Shown here piece by piece: positions 1 through 9,951 of a DNA stretch of 64,000 nucleotides. The DNA is taken from assembly GCA_003349915.1 (NCBI GenBank), contig QFXE01000018.1, positions 145,565 through 209,564 of the forward strand. The letters are read 5' to 3'. Both the position numbers and the translations under genes were made by a program. The notes beneath the pieces were generated by a model. The model saw nothing but the letters and a program-made list of their open reading frames with translations, was not told where the DNA came from and searched no databases. Position 1 is the first letter of the stretch. Each line of letters starts with the position of its first letter. The DNA comes from an endosymbiont of Escarpia spicata (GTDB taxonomy: Bacteria > Pseudomonadota > Gammaproteobacteria > Chromatiales > Chromatiaceae).

Positions 1-402
1 AATGTCACCCAGGCCACTACTTCGGATGAGACAGTTACCATTACCAATGATGGAAATGCCGATCTGACTATCGGAAATATCGGTGCGCTGGACGTGCTGG
101 TGGCGCCCTTCAGTATCCTGAATGATACGTGTTCTGGGCAAACTGTCACACCGGCGGCAAATTGTACTTTGACTGTCAGATTTGAACCGACTGTCATAGG
201 GATATTCAATGACAGCTTTGACATCCCTTCTGATGACCCGGATGAAGGTTCGGTGACAGTTAATCTGTCTGCTACCGGTGTGGTCGCGGGTGACGATGAT
301 GGTGGGCTAGGAAGCGTTGGTGCACTCGAACTATTATTTGGCTTGTTGGGTCTTGTGTTGGTCTTCGTTGCGCGCAATGGAGAGCGAAGAGAAGATGCGT
401 AG
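1..402 (+). CDS. C-terminal end of a choice-of-anchor D surface/secreted protein (5' truncated by window edge)
   Basis: The reading frame is open from base 1, so the start lies outside the window. The visible 133 residues begin with an immunoglobulin-like beta-sandwich of the choice-of-anchor D (ASPM/SPD-2/Hydin-like) type: TVTITNDGNADLTIGNI, then C-S-G, NCTLTVRFEPT and a closing VTVNLSATG strand. A short acidic/glycine linker (GDDDGGLGS) leads into one hydrophobic segment (about residues 108-125) and a basic tail (ARNGERR). This tripartite end resembles the GlyGly-CTERM and related sorting signals used for surface anchoring in gammaproteobacteria. The protein is therefore probably an exported repeat or adhesin-like protein; its N-terminal function cannot be seen. 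Confidence 0.75.
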   Translation, partial: NVTQATTSDETVTITNDGNADLTIGNIGALDVLVAPFSILNDTCSGQTVTPAANCTLTVRFEPTVIGIFNDSFDIPSDDPDEGSVTVNLSATGVVAGDDDGGLGSVGALELLFGLLGLVLVFVARNGERREDA

Positions 403-735
403 TCTCAGGTAGGTGCAGGCGTATGTGGCAGGAGTTGTGTAATAGGACAGGGATGTTCTTTGCGCACCCTGAGCGTTGTGACGCGCTTGCTCGATGCTTT
501 ATGGGATACGAAACATTAAGTATTTTGGTTCCCAGTAAGATGTGCTGCAGATCCATACAAAACAAGGGCTTAGCGAAGAATCGCCAGACTCTTTGTTTTT
601 ACGCCCCTCCTGAAGACACTTTTTGGAACAATATTCCTGAATGATGGTTTTTCCTCGCTAAGTCAATCCACCTGTTGCACTATTAGACACGATTATTCGT
701 GGGTTTCCGGAGGGTTCGACGGTGGAGCGCTACTG
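403..735. other. Intergenic gap with no recognised gene
   Basis: A 73-codon open frame at 423-644 has no recognisable domain, no ribosome binding site and atypical composition, and I do not call it. No clear terminator or promoter was found. Confidence 0.4.
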
Positions 736-2571
736 ATGGGATTGGGTCTGTTTCGCTCCAGTCAGGCGCATTGGTTTGAAGTCTATGTACCGCGAGATCA
801 GACTGTCCATGCGATAGAGGTGCTGGCAGAGACTGGGGGTGTTCAACTCGAACTAGATCCCAGACAGACCACCCACTTCAATGTCAAAGGCATTAAATCC
901 CTGATCAGGGAGTTCGACAGTTTCTGCGGTTCACATAATCTCTCGTTGCCATTGAATAATGCGATTCCGGCGCACTTGGTGGGTGAACCTGAGGAAGTCG
1001 CAAAGTCGTCGGTGGATTATTTCAGGGGATGGGCTGCTCGTCTGTTCGCGATCCAGGATGTACTCAAATTGCTCCAGGGGGAAAAGGCCGATCTATCCCT
1101 GCTTGATGCTTGCCTGACGGCGCTTGAATCCAACGCCTCGGGCATCGAGTCTTTTTCCCACGATACAAATTTTCTCTTTAAAGGTGTCTATGCATGCCCT
1201 CAGCATCATCCGCTGAACGTTTCACTGAAGGAGATATTTTCAGAGAAGGTTTCCGGCGAAACCCATGACTTCTTTTTTCTGGCTGGCTTGCCTGACCGGA
1301 AACTGCTGGTCGATCATGTGGTTGAGTCTTCGGATTGTATTCAACTCGATGTACCGGAGTGGTTGCCGGGAGACTGTGATGAGCAGAGGGCCGCTATTGA
1401 TCTCCGAATGGAAGATCTGGACAAGGAGATTGCAGGACATATTGCTACGTTGAAGGCGTACTGGCGTGATGCAGAATTAAAGGAAGCACTTGCTAATATC
1501 GCTGTACTTCGCTGGTTCGTTGATTATTCGTCTCAGTTGACGACTCGCCAAAAGGTCTGCCATGTCACTGGTTGGACGACTGCATCCGGTCCCTCTGTTA
1601 TCCGCAAAACGCTGGAAAAAGCGGGCATCCATGCGCTTACAAGGTATCCGACCCCATCCGTTACTGCGACGGCGCCGGTTACAGTGCTGCAGTCCTGGTG
1701 GGGTAAACCATTTCAGATATTTGCCACTATGCCTGGACAGCCTGGGAAAGGGGAGGTCAATCCTTATGTGATCCTGCCCTTTGTTGTGCCGTTGTTATTT
1801 GGTTTTATGTTCCCTGATATTGGACATGGGTTTGTTTTGGTTTTGCTGGGGTTTGTACTCTCCTTTCGTTGGCCGCAGTTACGATTTCTCGTGCCATGCG
1901 GAATTTCCGCCATGCTCTTCGGTATTGCTTTTGGTGAGGTGTTCGGTCTCGAAGATGTGATTCCGGTGATATGGTTCAGACCGCTCCATGAGCCTGTCAG
2001 AATTGTTGTCATATCATTGGTGCTTGGAAGCGGACTGATACTGATGGGCTTGGTTTTTGCTGCGATTGAGGCGGCTTGGCAGAAGCGGCTGATAAAGTGG
2101 TTTATGGTTGATGGGGCAGTTTTATTCCTCTATATCAGCGCGCTTATCACGTTGTTCTTCCCGCCAGCGTTTCCGATGATAATTCTGGTTGTCGTGTGGT
2201 ACCTGATTGGCAGTCTTGTTATTCATCAGGATGAGGGTATTGCGGCGCTGCCTGGGATTATTGGACGCATACTGCACAGCAGTTTTGAACTGGTTATCAA
2301 TAGCCTCTCATTTATCCGGCTGGGTGCCTTTGCGCTGGCTCATATGGCAATGTCTTCAGCTGTATTTTCGATGGCGAATTTGATTGAAAGCTCAACGGGA
2401 CATTATCTGGTTCTTGTCATGGGCCACCTATTTGTTATTGGTGTCGAGGCACTGCTGGTTTTTGTACAAACAACACGTCTGATTTTGTTCGAATTCTTCA
2501 TACGATTTCTGCGTGCGGATGGCAGGGTATTTAGTCCATTGACACCACCTGTAAAAAAACCAAAAATATAA
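736..2571 (+). CDS. V-type ATPase subunit I (subunit a homologue)
   Basis: The 611-residue product has the two-part layout of V/A-type ATPase subunit I: a soluble, coiled-coil-rich half (to about residue 335) that would form the peripheral stalk contact, and a C-terminal half of about seven to eight membrane segments beginning at VNPYVILPFVVPLLFGFMFPD. The PDIGHG motif and the late SLSFIRLGAFALAHMAMS segment with its conserved arginine are family hallmarks. Subunit I carries protons or sodium past the rotor ring. Neither neighbour encodes another V-ATPase subunit (A, B, D, E or K), which is odd because these genes normally cluster. The ATG at 736 is the only good start before the conserved N-terminus. 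Confidence 0.85.
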   Translation: MGLGLFRSSQAHWFEVYVPRDQTVHAIEVLAETGGVQLELDPRQTTHFNVKGIKSLIREFDSFCGSHNLSLPLNNAIPAHLVGEPEEVAKSSVDYFRGWAARLFAIQDVLKLLQGEKADLSLLDACLTALESNASGIESFSHDTNFLFKGVYACPQHHPLNVSLKEIFSEKVSGETHDFFFLAGLPDRKLLVDHVVESSDCIQLDVPEWLPGDCDEQRAAIDLRMEDLDKEIAGHIATLKAYWRDAELKEALANIAVLRWFVDYSSQLTTRQKVCHVTGWTTASGPSVIRKTLEKAGIHALTRYPTPSVTATAPVTVLQSWWGKPFQIFATMPGQPGKGEVNPYVILPFVVPLLFGFMFPDIGHGFVLVLLGFVLSFRWPQLRFLVPCGISAMLFGIAFGEVFGLEDVIPVIWFRPLHEPVRIVVISLVLGSGLILMGLVFAAIEAAWQKRLIKWFMVDGAVLFLYISALITLFFPPAFPMIILVVVWYLIGSLVIHQDEGIAALPGIIGRILHSSFELVINSLSFIRLGAFALAHMAMSSAVFSMANLIESSTGHYLVLVMGHLFVIGVEALLVFVQTTRLILFEFFIRFLRADGRVFSPLTPPVKKPKI

Positions 2572-2668
2572 TGATTTTGTGGTCGTGATCAGTTTTACAA
2601 AAGAATTCGCGTTTATACTTTCTCGATATCCTCAATTGCGAGAAAAAGTTTTTGGGAAGGCCAAGTTC

Positions 2669-3100
2669 ATGTGCGGTATAAAGCAATGGCGATGTTTCCT
2701 TGCAAGGATTTATCTACTTGTCGTGGTGAGCCTTCCAGCGTTCGCTGAGCCACCCGACTCATCACCCATACCTGATGCACGAGTGGCTCGTGCAGTATTT
2801 ACTTCCGGAATTGAAGCGCGTGAACCTCTAGACCGGATGGTGGTATTGGAAAACTCTGCCACCAGCATTTACTTTTTCACCGACCTGAGGAATTTGCAGG
2901 GGCGCAAGGTTACGCACCGGTGGGAGTTTGATGGCCAAGTGATATCCGAGATCCCCTTTGAAGTGGCTGGACCCCGCTGGCGGGTCTTTTCACAGAAGAC
3001 CCTGAATCCCAGCATGCTGGGGAGATGGACGGTTGTGGTGGTGGATCAGTCCGGCTGGCCTTTGCACGCGTCGATTTTTGAATACAAACCAGCGGAATAG
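2669..3100 (+). CDS. Exported DUF2914 domain protein
   Basis: I place the start at the ATG at 2669, preceded by GGGAAGG at good spacing. It gives a standard signal peptide (basic KQWR, hydrophobic IYLLVVVSLP, cleavage near AFA). The frame is open further upstream to a GTG at 2579, but that would bury the signal sequence. The mature part (about 120 residues) matches DUF2914: VARAVFTSGIEAREP, then IYFFTDLRNLQGRKVTHRWE, and the closing GRWTVVVVDQSG..L strand. The family is thought to act in the envelope; its biochemical role is unknown. The gene follows the V-ATPase subunit I gene by about 100 bases on the same strand and may be co-transcribed. Confidence 0.8.
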   Translation: MCGIKQWRCFLARIYLLVVVSLPAFAEPPDSSPIPDARVARAVFTSGIEAREPLDRMVVLENSATSIYFFTDLRNLQGRKVTHRWEFDGQVISEIPFEVAGPRWRVFSQKTLNPSMLGRWTVVVVDQSGWPLHASIFEYKPAE

Positions 3101-3208
3101 ACAGCTGATCCTTTGAGTCTAATACTTGAGAGTGGTGTCGAATTCAGCTGAATCGTTGAATTTGAATGTAAATTTGACTCAGGCCTATTTTATTCAGGTT
3201 GGAAAGCG

Positions 3209-4108
3209 TCAATAAGCCTTGGTGCTCGCTTTTAAACGATTAAACTCTAGCTCGGCAGCTTGCCGAACCCGCTCTTCCGCTGCTTCCCGGGAACCTTCAT
3301 AAGATGGCGCGTCTACGATTTCTTGGGTATTGCCGGCATGCTCCAGCTCCAGTGAGTCCTGGACGGGGATGGGGATGGGTTCTTGCAGGGTTGTCTGGTC
3401 GGGCTCATTTTTGTTGATGAGTGCCTGCCGGATGGGCTCTACAGTTGAGCCGAAGATGTCGGTGAAATAGATTGCTGCTCCGATGCTGATCAATGCAACT
3501 GTGAGCAGCGCGAGAAGCAGTGGCCAGTGGCTTTTCGGTGTTGACTCAATCTCCTTGAATGCAGATTTGGCGACAGGAACCGCTCTCGGCTGGCGGGTTG
3601 CTGCAGGTGTCTCCTGTGGTTTTACTGGGGCCCAATCGATATTGCCGGATTTGAGTTGTTTGACTCGGTGTTCAGCTTCTGCCCGGGCTTTTTGCTCGCT
3701 GGCCAGTTGTGCCTCGAACTGCTCATTGGTAGTTTCAAGTAGCGTCTGTAATCGTTCCACATCTGCCCTGGCGTTGCGTGACGCTATTTCAGCGGCTTCG
3801 GCGCGTTGTCGGAAGGTATCATTATCCCCCTTCAACTGAGAGTTTTCTTCCTCAATATACTGTTGAACCTCCTGTTCGGCCTGTAATCTCGTGGAAGAGG
3901 CTTTTGAGAGCTGGGCATTGGTCAATTCTGCTGCTTTTGCCCGGTTGCGCATTGCCTGATATTCGGCCTGTAGAGTCTGTAGCTCCTCTTCCAGTTCCCG
4001 GCGAACCGATACTGATCTGGCCAATTTATCCTGGGACCGTTCCGCAGCTTCTGCCCGCATGCGCAGAATTTCAACTTCTGTACGCAGGTTTTCCACTTCC
4101 TCTTCCAA
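3209..4108 (-). pseudogene. C-terminal coiled-coil and membrane part of the frameshifted response regulator
   Basis: This frame continues the protein encoded upstream (3922-5232) after a -1 type frame change. Read after the shift it begins QLEEEVENLRTEVEILRMRAE and forms about 150 residues of heptad-rich coiled coil with many E/R/Q, followed by a linker, one hydrophobic segment (WPLLLALLTVALISIGAAIYF) and a C-terminal tail of about 80 residues. No good ribosome binding site precedes its first ATG, and the coiled coil is cut at its beginning, so it is better seen as the rest of the same gene than as a separate gene. Adding one G to the GGGG run at 4112-4115 (C on the plus strand) joins the two frames. 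Confidence 0.6.
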
Positions 4109-5232
4109 CTGCCCCGAGTCTCACTGTTCGGGTCAAGAAGGTCGCTTGAGTCCGGCGGGAAGAGGATGGATGCATTTAGATAAGATCCAGAGACTGGATC
4201 AGCTGGTTCAGTACTGTGACTGTCCGGGGTCGGGGTCTCTCCTGGTAATGCAGGTACGCTGTTTAGTGGCGGCGATGAATCCTTCTTGATAATACGGTCA
4301 CCACCAGCGGTGAGAGCATTATTCAGACGTCTTTGGGCAATGAGTAGCAGGTCTCTGACCAGAATTCCGGGTTTTATGTCAGGTGCTGCAATACCCAGGC
4401 TGGCGGTTATCTTATCTCCATTGGAGAGTGCAAGTTTCTTGATGCCGTTGAGAACACGTTTACCTTGGTATTTTGCACGAATGTCATTTGTCGCAGGCAG
4501 CAGCAGAGCAAACTTGCCATCACCGAAATAGGCCGCAGTATCTTCTGTGCGCGCCTGTTTCTTCACTAACTGGGCTGTTGCATTGAGGATTCTGTTAGTC
4601 ACAGCATTGCTGTTTTCCGCAGCTATTTTTTCGAATTGATCAATCTCAAGCAGAGCCAGTGCCAGTTCGTTTTTGTGTCGGAGGGCAAATGCGAGATCTT
4701 TTCTTGCTCGCTGGGTGAAATAGTGCAGATTGGCAAGGCCTGTGATCGGATCGATGATCGATTCATGCTGAATCCTTGCGGCGGCATCGAGCATCTTCTG
4801 GTGATTGTTGGCGCAGGCCTTGGCGCGTGCAGTGATTTCGATAGGCTGGAACGGTTTAATGATAAGATCGGTCGCACCGCATTTCAGTGCATTGGAGCGG
4901 ATCTTCTCGTTGTCCTCGTTGCCGGTGATCACCACAAAGGGTGTCTCCCGGATATTGGGGTTTGTTGATTGACGGATTCTGTCGAGAAGGCCGAAGCCAT
5001 TGAGGCTGGGCATCGACAGATCGGAAAATACGACGTGTACCAGCGGAGCTTCAGTGAGCTTTTCCCAGGCTTCCTCGCCGTCTTTCGTCTCGATTACAGT
5101 GAAATCATTTCTGAGAATCTTTTGCAGGGATGCCCGCACCACCCGGGAATCATCTGCAATCAGAATGACCGGTTTTTCATGGGCTTCTTGCGAAGCGGGT
5201 GTTTCGGAAAATTCTGCGCTCACTGTCTGCAT
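3922..5232 (-). CDS. Response regulator with degenerate GGDEF domain, frameshifted near its middle
   Basis: The first 125 residues are a receiver domain: acidic pair D27-D28, phosphoacceptor D71 in VVFSDLSMPS, and the conserved lysine in LIIKPF. A GGDEF-like domain follows (IIDPITGLANLHYF to ASLGIA), but the active-site signature reads FGDGKF instead of GGDEF, so cyclic-di-GMP synthesis is unlikely and a binding or structural role is more probable. From about residue 375 (after PNSETRG) the frame runs into low-complexity Trp/Lys/Cys-rich sequence to the stop at 3922, while the coiled coil expected there lies in another frame (3209-4108). The single-base difference is at a GGGG run (4112-4115). 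Either a sequencing error or a recent frameshift explains it. The gene is convergent with the DUF2914 gene. Confidence 0.75.
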   Translation of the reverse strand: MQTVSAEFSETPASQEAHEKPVILIADDSRVVRASLQKILRNDFTVIETKDGEEAWEKLTEAPLVHVVFSDLSMPSLNGFGLLDRIRQSTNPNIRETPFVVITGNEDNEKIRSNALKCGATDLIIKPFQPIEITARAKACANNHQKMLDAAARIQHESIIDPITGLANLHYFTQRARKDLAFALRHKNELALALLEIDQFEKIAAENSNAVTNRILNATAQLVKKQARTEDTAAYFGDGKFALLLPATNDIRAKYQGKRVLNGIKKLALSNGDKITASLGIAAPDIKPGILVRDLLLIAQRRLNNALTAGGDRIIKKDSSPPLNSVPALPGETPTPDSHSTEPADPVSGSYLNASILFPPDSSDLLDPNSETRGSWKRKWKTCVQKLKFCACGQKLRNGPRINWPDQYRFAGNWKRSYRLYRPNIRQCATGQKQQN

Positions 5233-5536
5233 TTGATCTTGCTTGTAGTTGCCGGAATCAAACCGTAGCTCCGGTCGATATTGATTATCGGCATAAATCC
5301 TTTTTTCTTGAAGTGATGGAAAGCCGACTGCTTCACATTTTTGCCTGTCTGCCTTGGGTAATGGTCAGACATGTGAGGTCTATGCTAGAGTCGCGCATTC
5401 TCTGGATCTGGAGTGTTGGGAGAAGCGGCCAGCCGCTTCATTGCTGATGTCCCGTCCAGACAGGTTAAATGATTAATTTTAGCGGTTTAAGATCAAGTGG
5501 CCTCTCGTATGGGCTACCACTGATAAAGGAGTAGAA
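5233..5536. promoter_or_regulatory. Leader region between divergent genes, upstream of thrS
   Basis: About 300 bases separate the divergent regulator gene and thrS. The leader holds a compact hairpin, GAAGCGG-CCAG-CCGCTTC (5422-5439), without a T-run, so it is not a simple terminator. In E. coli the thrS leader folds into tRNA-Thr-like hairpins bound by ThrRS; whether this hairpin plays that part cannot be decided by eye. No strong sigma-70 promoter was recognised. Confidence 0.3.
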
Positions 5537-7453
5537 ATGCCTGTTATTACCCTGCCTGATGGTTCCCGGCGTGAGTTCGACCAACCGGTCAGTATCCACG
5601 ATGTTGCAGCTGATATAGGTCCCGGCCTGGCCAAGGCGGCACTTGCCGGTCGTGTTGACGGTGAACTGGTGGACACCTCTTATATATTGGATGGAGATTG
5701 CGAACTGGCTATTGTCACCAGTCGCGATGAGGATGCGCTGGAACTGTTGCGTCACGATGCAGCTCATATCATGGCCCAGTCGGTGCAGGAGTTGTTTCCC
5801 GGCACCCAGGTAACCATCGGCCCTGCTATTGAGGATGGTTTTTACTACGATTTCGCCCGCGAAGAGCCCTTTGCTCCGGAAGATCTGGAAAAAATCGAGC
5901 AGCGTATGCGGGAGATCGTCAAGCGTGATCTGCCTCTGGAGCGCGAGGTGTGGGACCGTGGCGAGGCCGTCAAAAAGTTCGCCGAACTGGGTGAGGAGTA
6001 TAAGGTCGAGATCATTCAGGACATCATCCCTGAAGGGGAAGAGGTCACCATCTATCGCCAGGGAGACTGGTTTGATGTCTGCCGTGGCCCCCATCTGCCC
6101 AGTACCGGCAAGCTTGGCAAGGGCTTCAAATTGATGAAGCTGGCCGGTGCATATTGGCGTGGCAACTCGGACAACGCGATGTTGCAGCGCATTTACGGCA
6201 CTGCCTGGCGTGACAAAAAGGAGTTAAAGGCCTACCTGCACCGGCTCGAAGAGGCGGAGAAACGCGACCATCGCAAGATAGGCAAGACTCAGAACCTGTT
6301 CCATACCCAGGAAGAGGCGCCGGGTATGGTTTTCTGGCACGACAAGGGCTGGAGTATCTACCTTGTTGTAGAACAGTACGTGCGTGAAAAACTGCGGGAT
6401 CACGGCTACCAGGAGGTGCGTACGCCACAGATCATCGATCGCAGTCTGTGGGAGAAATCCGGTCACTGGGACAAGTTTGGTGACATGATTTTCTCCACTC
6501 ATTCAGAGAACCGGGACTACGCCATCAAGCCGATGAACTGTCCTGCCCACATCCAGATCTATAATCATGGGCTGAAGAGTTACCGTGATCTGCCGTTGCG
6601 TTTGGCGGAGTTTGGCTCCTGCCACCGCAATGAACCGTCCGGCACCCTGCATGGTCTGATGCGGGTCCGAAACTTCGTGCAGGACGATGCTCATATCTTT
6701 TGCACCGAGGATCAGATTCTCTCCGAGGTCTCCGCATTCATCGATCTGCTGTTTGAAGTCTATCGTGATTTTGGCTTTGAAGATGTCCTGGTCAAGCTTT
6801 CAACGCGACCTGAAAAACGCGTGGGAGCAGACGCTATATGGGATAAGGCCGAGAAGTCACTTGAAGATGCGCTCAACCATAAGGATCTGGAATGGGATCT
6901 GCAACCGGGGGAAGGCGCATTCTATGGTCCGAAGATCGAATTCTCCCTGCGGGACTGCCTCAATCGGGTCTGGCAGTTGGGTACCATCCAGCTCGATTTC
7001 TCCATGCCCGAGCGTCTTGGCGCTCACTATATCGCCGAGGACAACAGCAAACAGGTACCGGTGATGCTGCATCGGGCGGTACTCGGTTCCCTGGAGCGTT
7101 TCATCGGTATTCTTATCGAACACTATGCCGGGGCCATGCCGGTTTGGCTCTCACCGGTGCAGGCCGTGATCATGAATATCACCGATCGACAGGCCGAATA
7201 TGCCGAATATTGCGTCAAACGCTTGCGAGATAACGGTTTTCGGGTCGAATCGGACTTGAGAAACGAGAAGATTGGCTATAAAATCCGCGAGCACACGTTA
7301 ATGCGGGTGCCCTATCTGTTGGTCGTTGGCGACCGGGAAATGGAGCAGGGCACAGTGGCGGTTCGAACGCGCACGGGCGAGGACCTCGGCAGCTTGCCGA
7401 TGGATGAGTTCATAAAACGTTTGGATGAAGATGTCACAAAGCGTGTGAACTAA
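5537..7453 (+). CDS. thrS: Threonyl-tRNA synthetase
   Basis: The 638-residue protein charges tRNA-Thr. It has the full ThrRS layout: TGS domain (about 1-60), editing domain with the HDAAH motif and the later DVCRGPHLP segment, class II core (about 240-535) and anticodon-binding domain. The zinc ligands C335, H386 and H512 are present, one residue offset from E. coli C334/H385/H511. Motif 2 ([20 protein letters not shown]) and motif 3 ([16 protein letters not shown]) are intact. The ATG at 5537 follows AAGGAG at ideal spacing. It heads the conserved cluster thrS-infC-rpmI-rplT-pheS-pheT-ihfA. Confidence 0.98.
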   Translation: MPVITLPDGSRREFDQPVSIHDVAADIGPGLAKAALAGRVDGELVDTSYILDGDCELAIVTSRDEDALELLRHDAAHIMAQSVQELFPGTQVTIGPAIEDGFYYDFAREEPFAPEDLEKIEQRMREIVKRDLPLEREVWDRGEAVKKFAELGEEYKVEIIQDIIPEGEEVTIYRQGDWFDVCRGPHLPSTGKLGKGFKLMKLAGAYWRGNSDNAMLQRIYGTAWRDKKELKAYLHRLEEAEKRDHRKIGKTQNLFHTQEEAPGMVFWHDKGWSIYLVVEQYVREKLRDHGYQEVRTPQIIDRSLWEKSGHWDKFGDMIFSTHSENRDYAIKPMNCPAHIQIYNHGLKSYRDLPLRLAEFGSCHRNEPSGTLHGLMRVRNFVQDDAHIFCTEDQILSEVSAFIDLLFEVYRDFGFEDVLVKLSTRPEKRVGADAIWDKAEKSLEDALNHKDLEWDLQPGEGAFYGPKIEFSLRDCLNRVWQLGTIQLDFSMPERLGAHYIAEDNSKQVPVMLHRAVLGSLERFIGILIEHYAGAMPVWLSPVQAVIMNITDRQAEYAEYCVKRLRDNGFRVESDLRNEKIGYKIREHTLMRVPYLLVVGDREMEQGTVAVRTRTGEDLGSLPMDEFIKRLDEDVTKRVN

Positions 7454-7463
7454 GTGGCGTAAG

Positions 7464-7485
7464 GCACCGGAATACCGGTGCTTTT
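7464..7485 (+). terminator. Hairpin with short T-run between thrS and infC
   Basis: GCACCGG-AATA-CCGGTGC followed by TTTT lies 11 bases after the thrS stop and 38 bases before the infC start. It would act as a partial terminator or processing site that sets the level of the downstream ribosomal genes relative to thrS. Confidence 0.6.
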
Positions 7486-7523
7486 CTACTTATCGGGATT
7501 GAAGTTCTTCGGAGGAAACTGTT

Positions 7524-8042
7524 ATCGCTGCACCTAAAAAGCATCGCCTGAATGACCAGATTACTGGCTCGCAAGTCAGACTTGTGGGCGCTGAAGGCGA
7601 ACAATTGGGTATCGTTTCGTTGGATGAGGCCAAAACGGTCGCCAGCGGGGCTAGTTTGGATTTGGTGGAAATTGTACCTAACGCGGAGCCGCCGGTTTGC
7701 CGCGTTATGGATTACGGTAAGTTTATCTTCGATGCAAAGAAGCAGAAACAAGCCGCCAAGAAGAAGCAGAAGCAGGTTCAGGTCAAAGAGATTAAATTTC
7801 GGCCAGGGACGGGAATAGGGGATTATCAGGTAAAACTACGCAACCTGATACGTTTCCTGAAAGATGGGGACAAGACCAAGGTGACCATGCGGTTCCGTGG
7901 TCGTGAGCACGCGCATCGCGAGCTGGGATTGGAACTCCTGGAGCGGGTGGAAGCCGATTTGGCCGAATATGGTCAGGTGGAGCAGAAACCTGCGATGGAA
8001 GGCCGCCAGATGGTGATGGTGCTGGGCCCCAAGAAAAAGTAA
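7524..8042 (+). CDS. infC: Translation initiation factor IF-3, starting at an AUC codon
   Basis: IF-3 binds the 30S subunit and rejects non-canonical start codons and initiator mismatches. The 172-residue product starts (M)[21 protein letters not shown] and contains the linker [20 protein letters not shown] and the C-domain KEIKFRPG...GDYQVKLRN. No ATG, GTG or TTG exists in frame between the in-frame TGA at 7500 and the conserved N-terminus. The only plausible initiator is ATC at 7524, seven bases after GGAGGA. infC is known for rare AUU/AUC/AUA starts that IF-3 itself discriminates against, which gives translational autoregulation; this gene fits that scheme. A GTG at 7584 would remove 20 conserved residues and lacks a ribosome binding site. 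Confidence 0.93.
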   Translation: MAAPKKHRLNDQITGSQVRLVGAEGEQLGIVSLDEAKTVASGASLDLVEIVPNAEPPVCRVMDYGKFIFDAKKQKQAAKKKQKQVQVKEIKFRPGTGIGDYQVKLRNLIRFLKDGDKTKVTMRFRGREHAHRELGLELLERVEADLAEYGQVEQKPAMEGRQMVMVLGPKKK

Positions 8043-8087
8043 TCCAAAACGCCATGTGGCGTTACAAATCGCGGAGTTTAGAAAGCA

Positions 8088-8285
8088 ATGCCTAAGATAA
8101 AGACCAATCGTGGTGCGGCCAAACGGTTCAAACGCACCTCATCCGGTTCGTTCAAACGAAACGCGTCTCATCGCCGTCATATCCTGACGAAGAAGAGCAC
8201 CAAGCGGAAGCGCCACTTGCGCTCTCCAGCAACCCTGGCCAAGGCTGACGTAGCAGTAGCACGTCGCATGATGCCATACGCCTAA
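8088..8285 (+). CDS. rpmI: 50S ribosomal protein L35
   Basis: The 65-residue highly basic product ([37 protein letters not shown]) is a full-length bL35. It lies between infC and rplT, as in most bacteria, 45 bases after infC. In E. coli L20 binds upstream of rpmI and represses rpmI and rplT; the short infC-rpmI spacer here was not analysed for that operator. Confidence 0.97.
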   Translation: MPKIKTNRGAAKRFKRTSSGSFKRNASHRRHILTKKSTKRKRHLRSPATLAKADVAVARRMMPYA

Positions 8286-8308
8286 TCACAACGAATCGGA
8301 TTTGAACA

Positions 8309-8668
8309 ATGCCAAGAGTTAAACGTGGTGTACAAGCACATGCCCGCCATAAGAAGGTGCTTGATGAAGCCAAGGGTTATTATGGAGCCCGTCGCAAAAT
8401 TTACCGTGTTGCCAAGCAGGCCGTCATCAAGGCCGGTCAGTATGCTTATCGCGACCGCCGCCAGAAGAAACGTCAGTTTCGTGCCTTGTGGATCGCCCGT
8501 ATCAACGCTGGTGCGCGTGACAACGGTCTTTCCTACAGCCGTATGATCAATGGTCTGAACATCGCCGAGATCGAGATCGATCGCAAGATGCTGGCCGATC
8601 TGGCCATACACGACAAGCCGGCTTTTGCCGCGCTGGCAGAAAAGGCCAAGGCCGCTCTCTCCAGCTAA
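8309..8668 (+). CDS. rplT: 50S ribosomal protein L20
   Basis: The 119-residue product ([30 protein letters not shown] at the start; [25 protein letters not shown] near the end) is a full-length bL20, needed early in 50S assembly and often an autoregulator of this operon. It is 23 bases after rpmI and is followed by a strong terminator before pheS. Confidence 0.98.
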   Translation: MPRVKRGVQAHARHKKVLDEAKGYYGARRKIYRVAKQAVIKAGQYAYRDRRQKKRQFRALWIARINAGARDNGLSYSRMINGLNIAEIEIDRKMLADLAIHDKPAFAALAEKAKAALSS

Positions 8669-8713
8669 ACGCTTGTCGTCGTCCATTGCCTAGGCGGTGG
8701 ACGAAATGACTCG

Positions 8714-8749
8714 AAAAGGGGGAAGGCCTGAAGGCCTTTCCCTTTTTTA
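8714..8749 (+). terminator. Rho-independent terminator after rplT
   Basis: GGGGGAAGGCC-TGAA-GGCCTTTCCC followed by a run of T. The stem is long, but pheS starts only 70 bases later without an obvious strong promoter, so it may be an attenuator that lets part of the transcripts pass into pheST. Confidence 0.8.
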
Positions 8750-8768
8750 TTGGTGATATGTGCATTGA

Positions 8769-9845
<1,077 letters not shown>

Positions 9846-9951
9846 TTATTCAGTCCGCAAAAAAGCAAATTACGCAAAAAATAATTGAAGAATACTCGCG
9901 TTATTTGCGTTTTTCCCGGACAAACGATTCAAATTTAATACGGGCAATAAA

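Noticed and set aside
423..644. 73-codon open frame after the surface protein
   Set aside because: No domain, no ribosome binding site, Cys/His-rich random-looking composition.
4100..4130. Programmed ribosomal frameshift in the REC-GGDEF gene
   Set aside because: No A/T-rich slippery heptamer or downstream stimulator; the G4 run suggests indel error or mutation.
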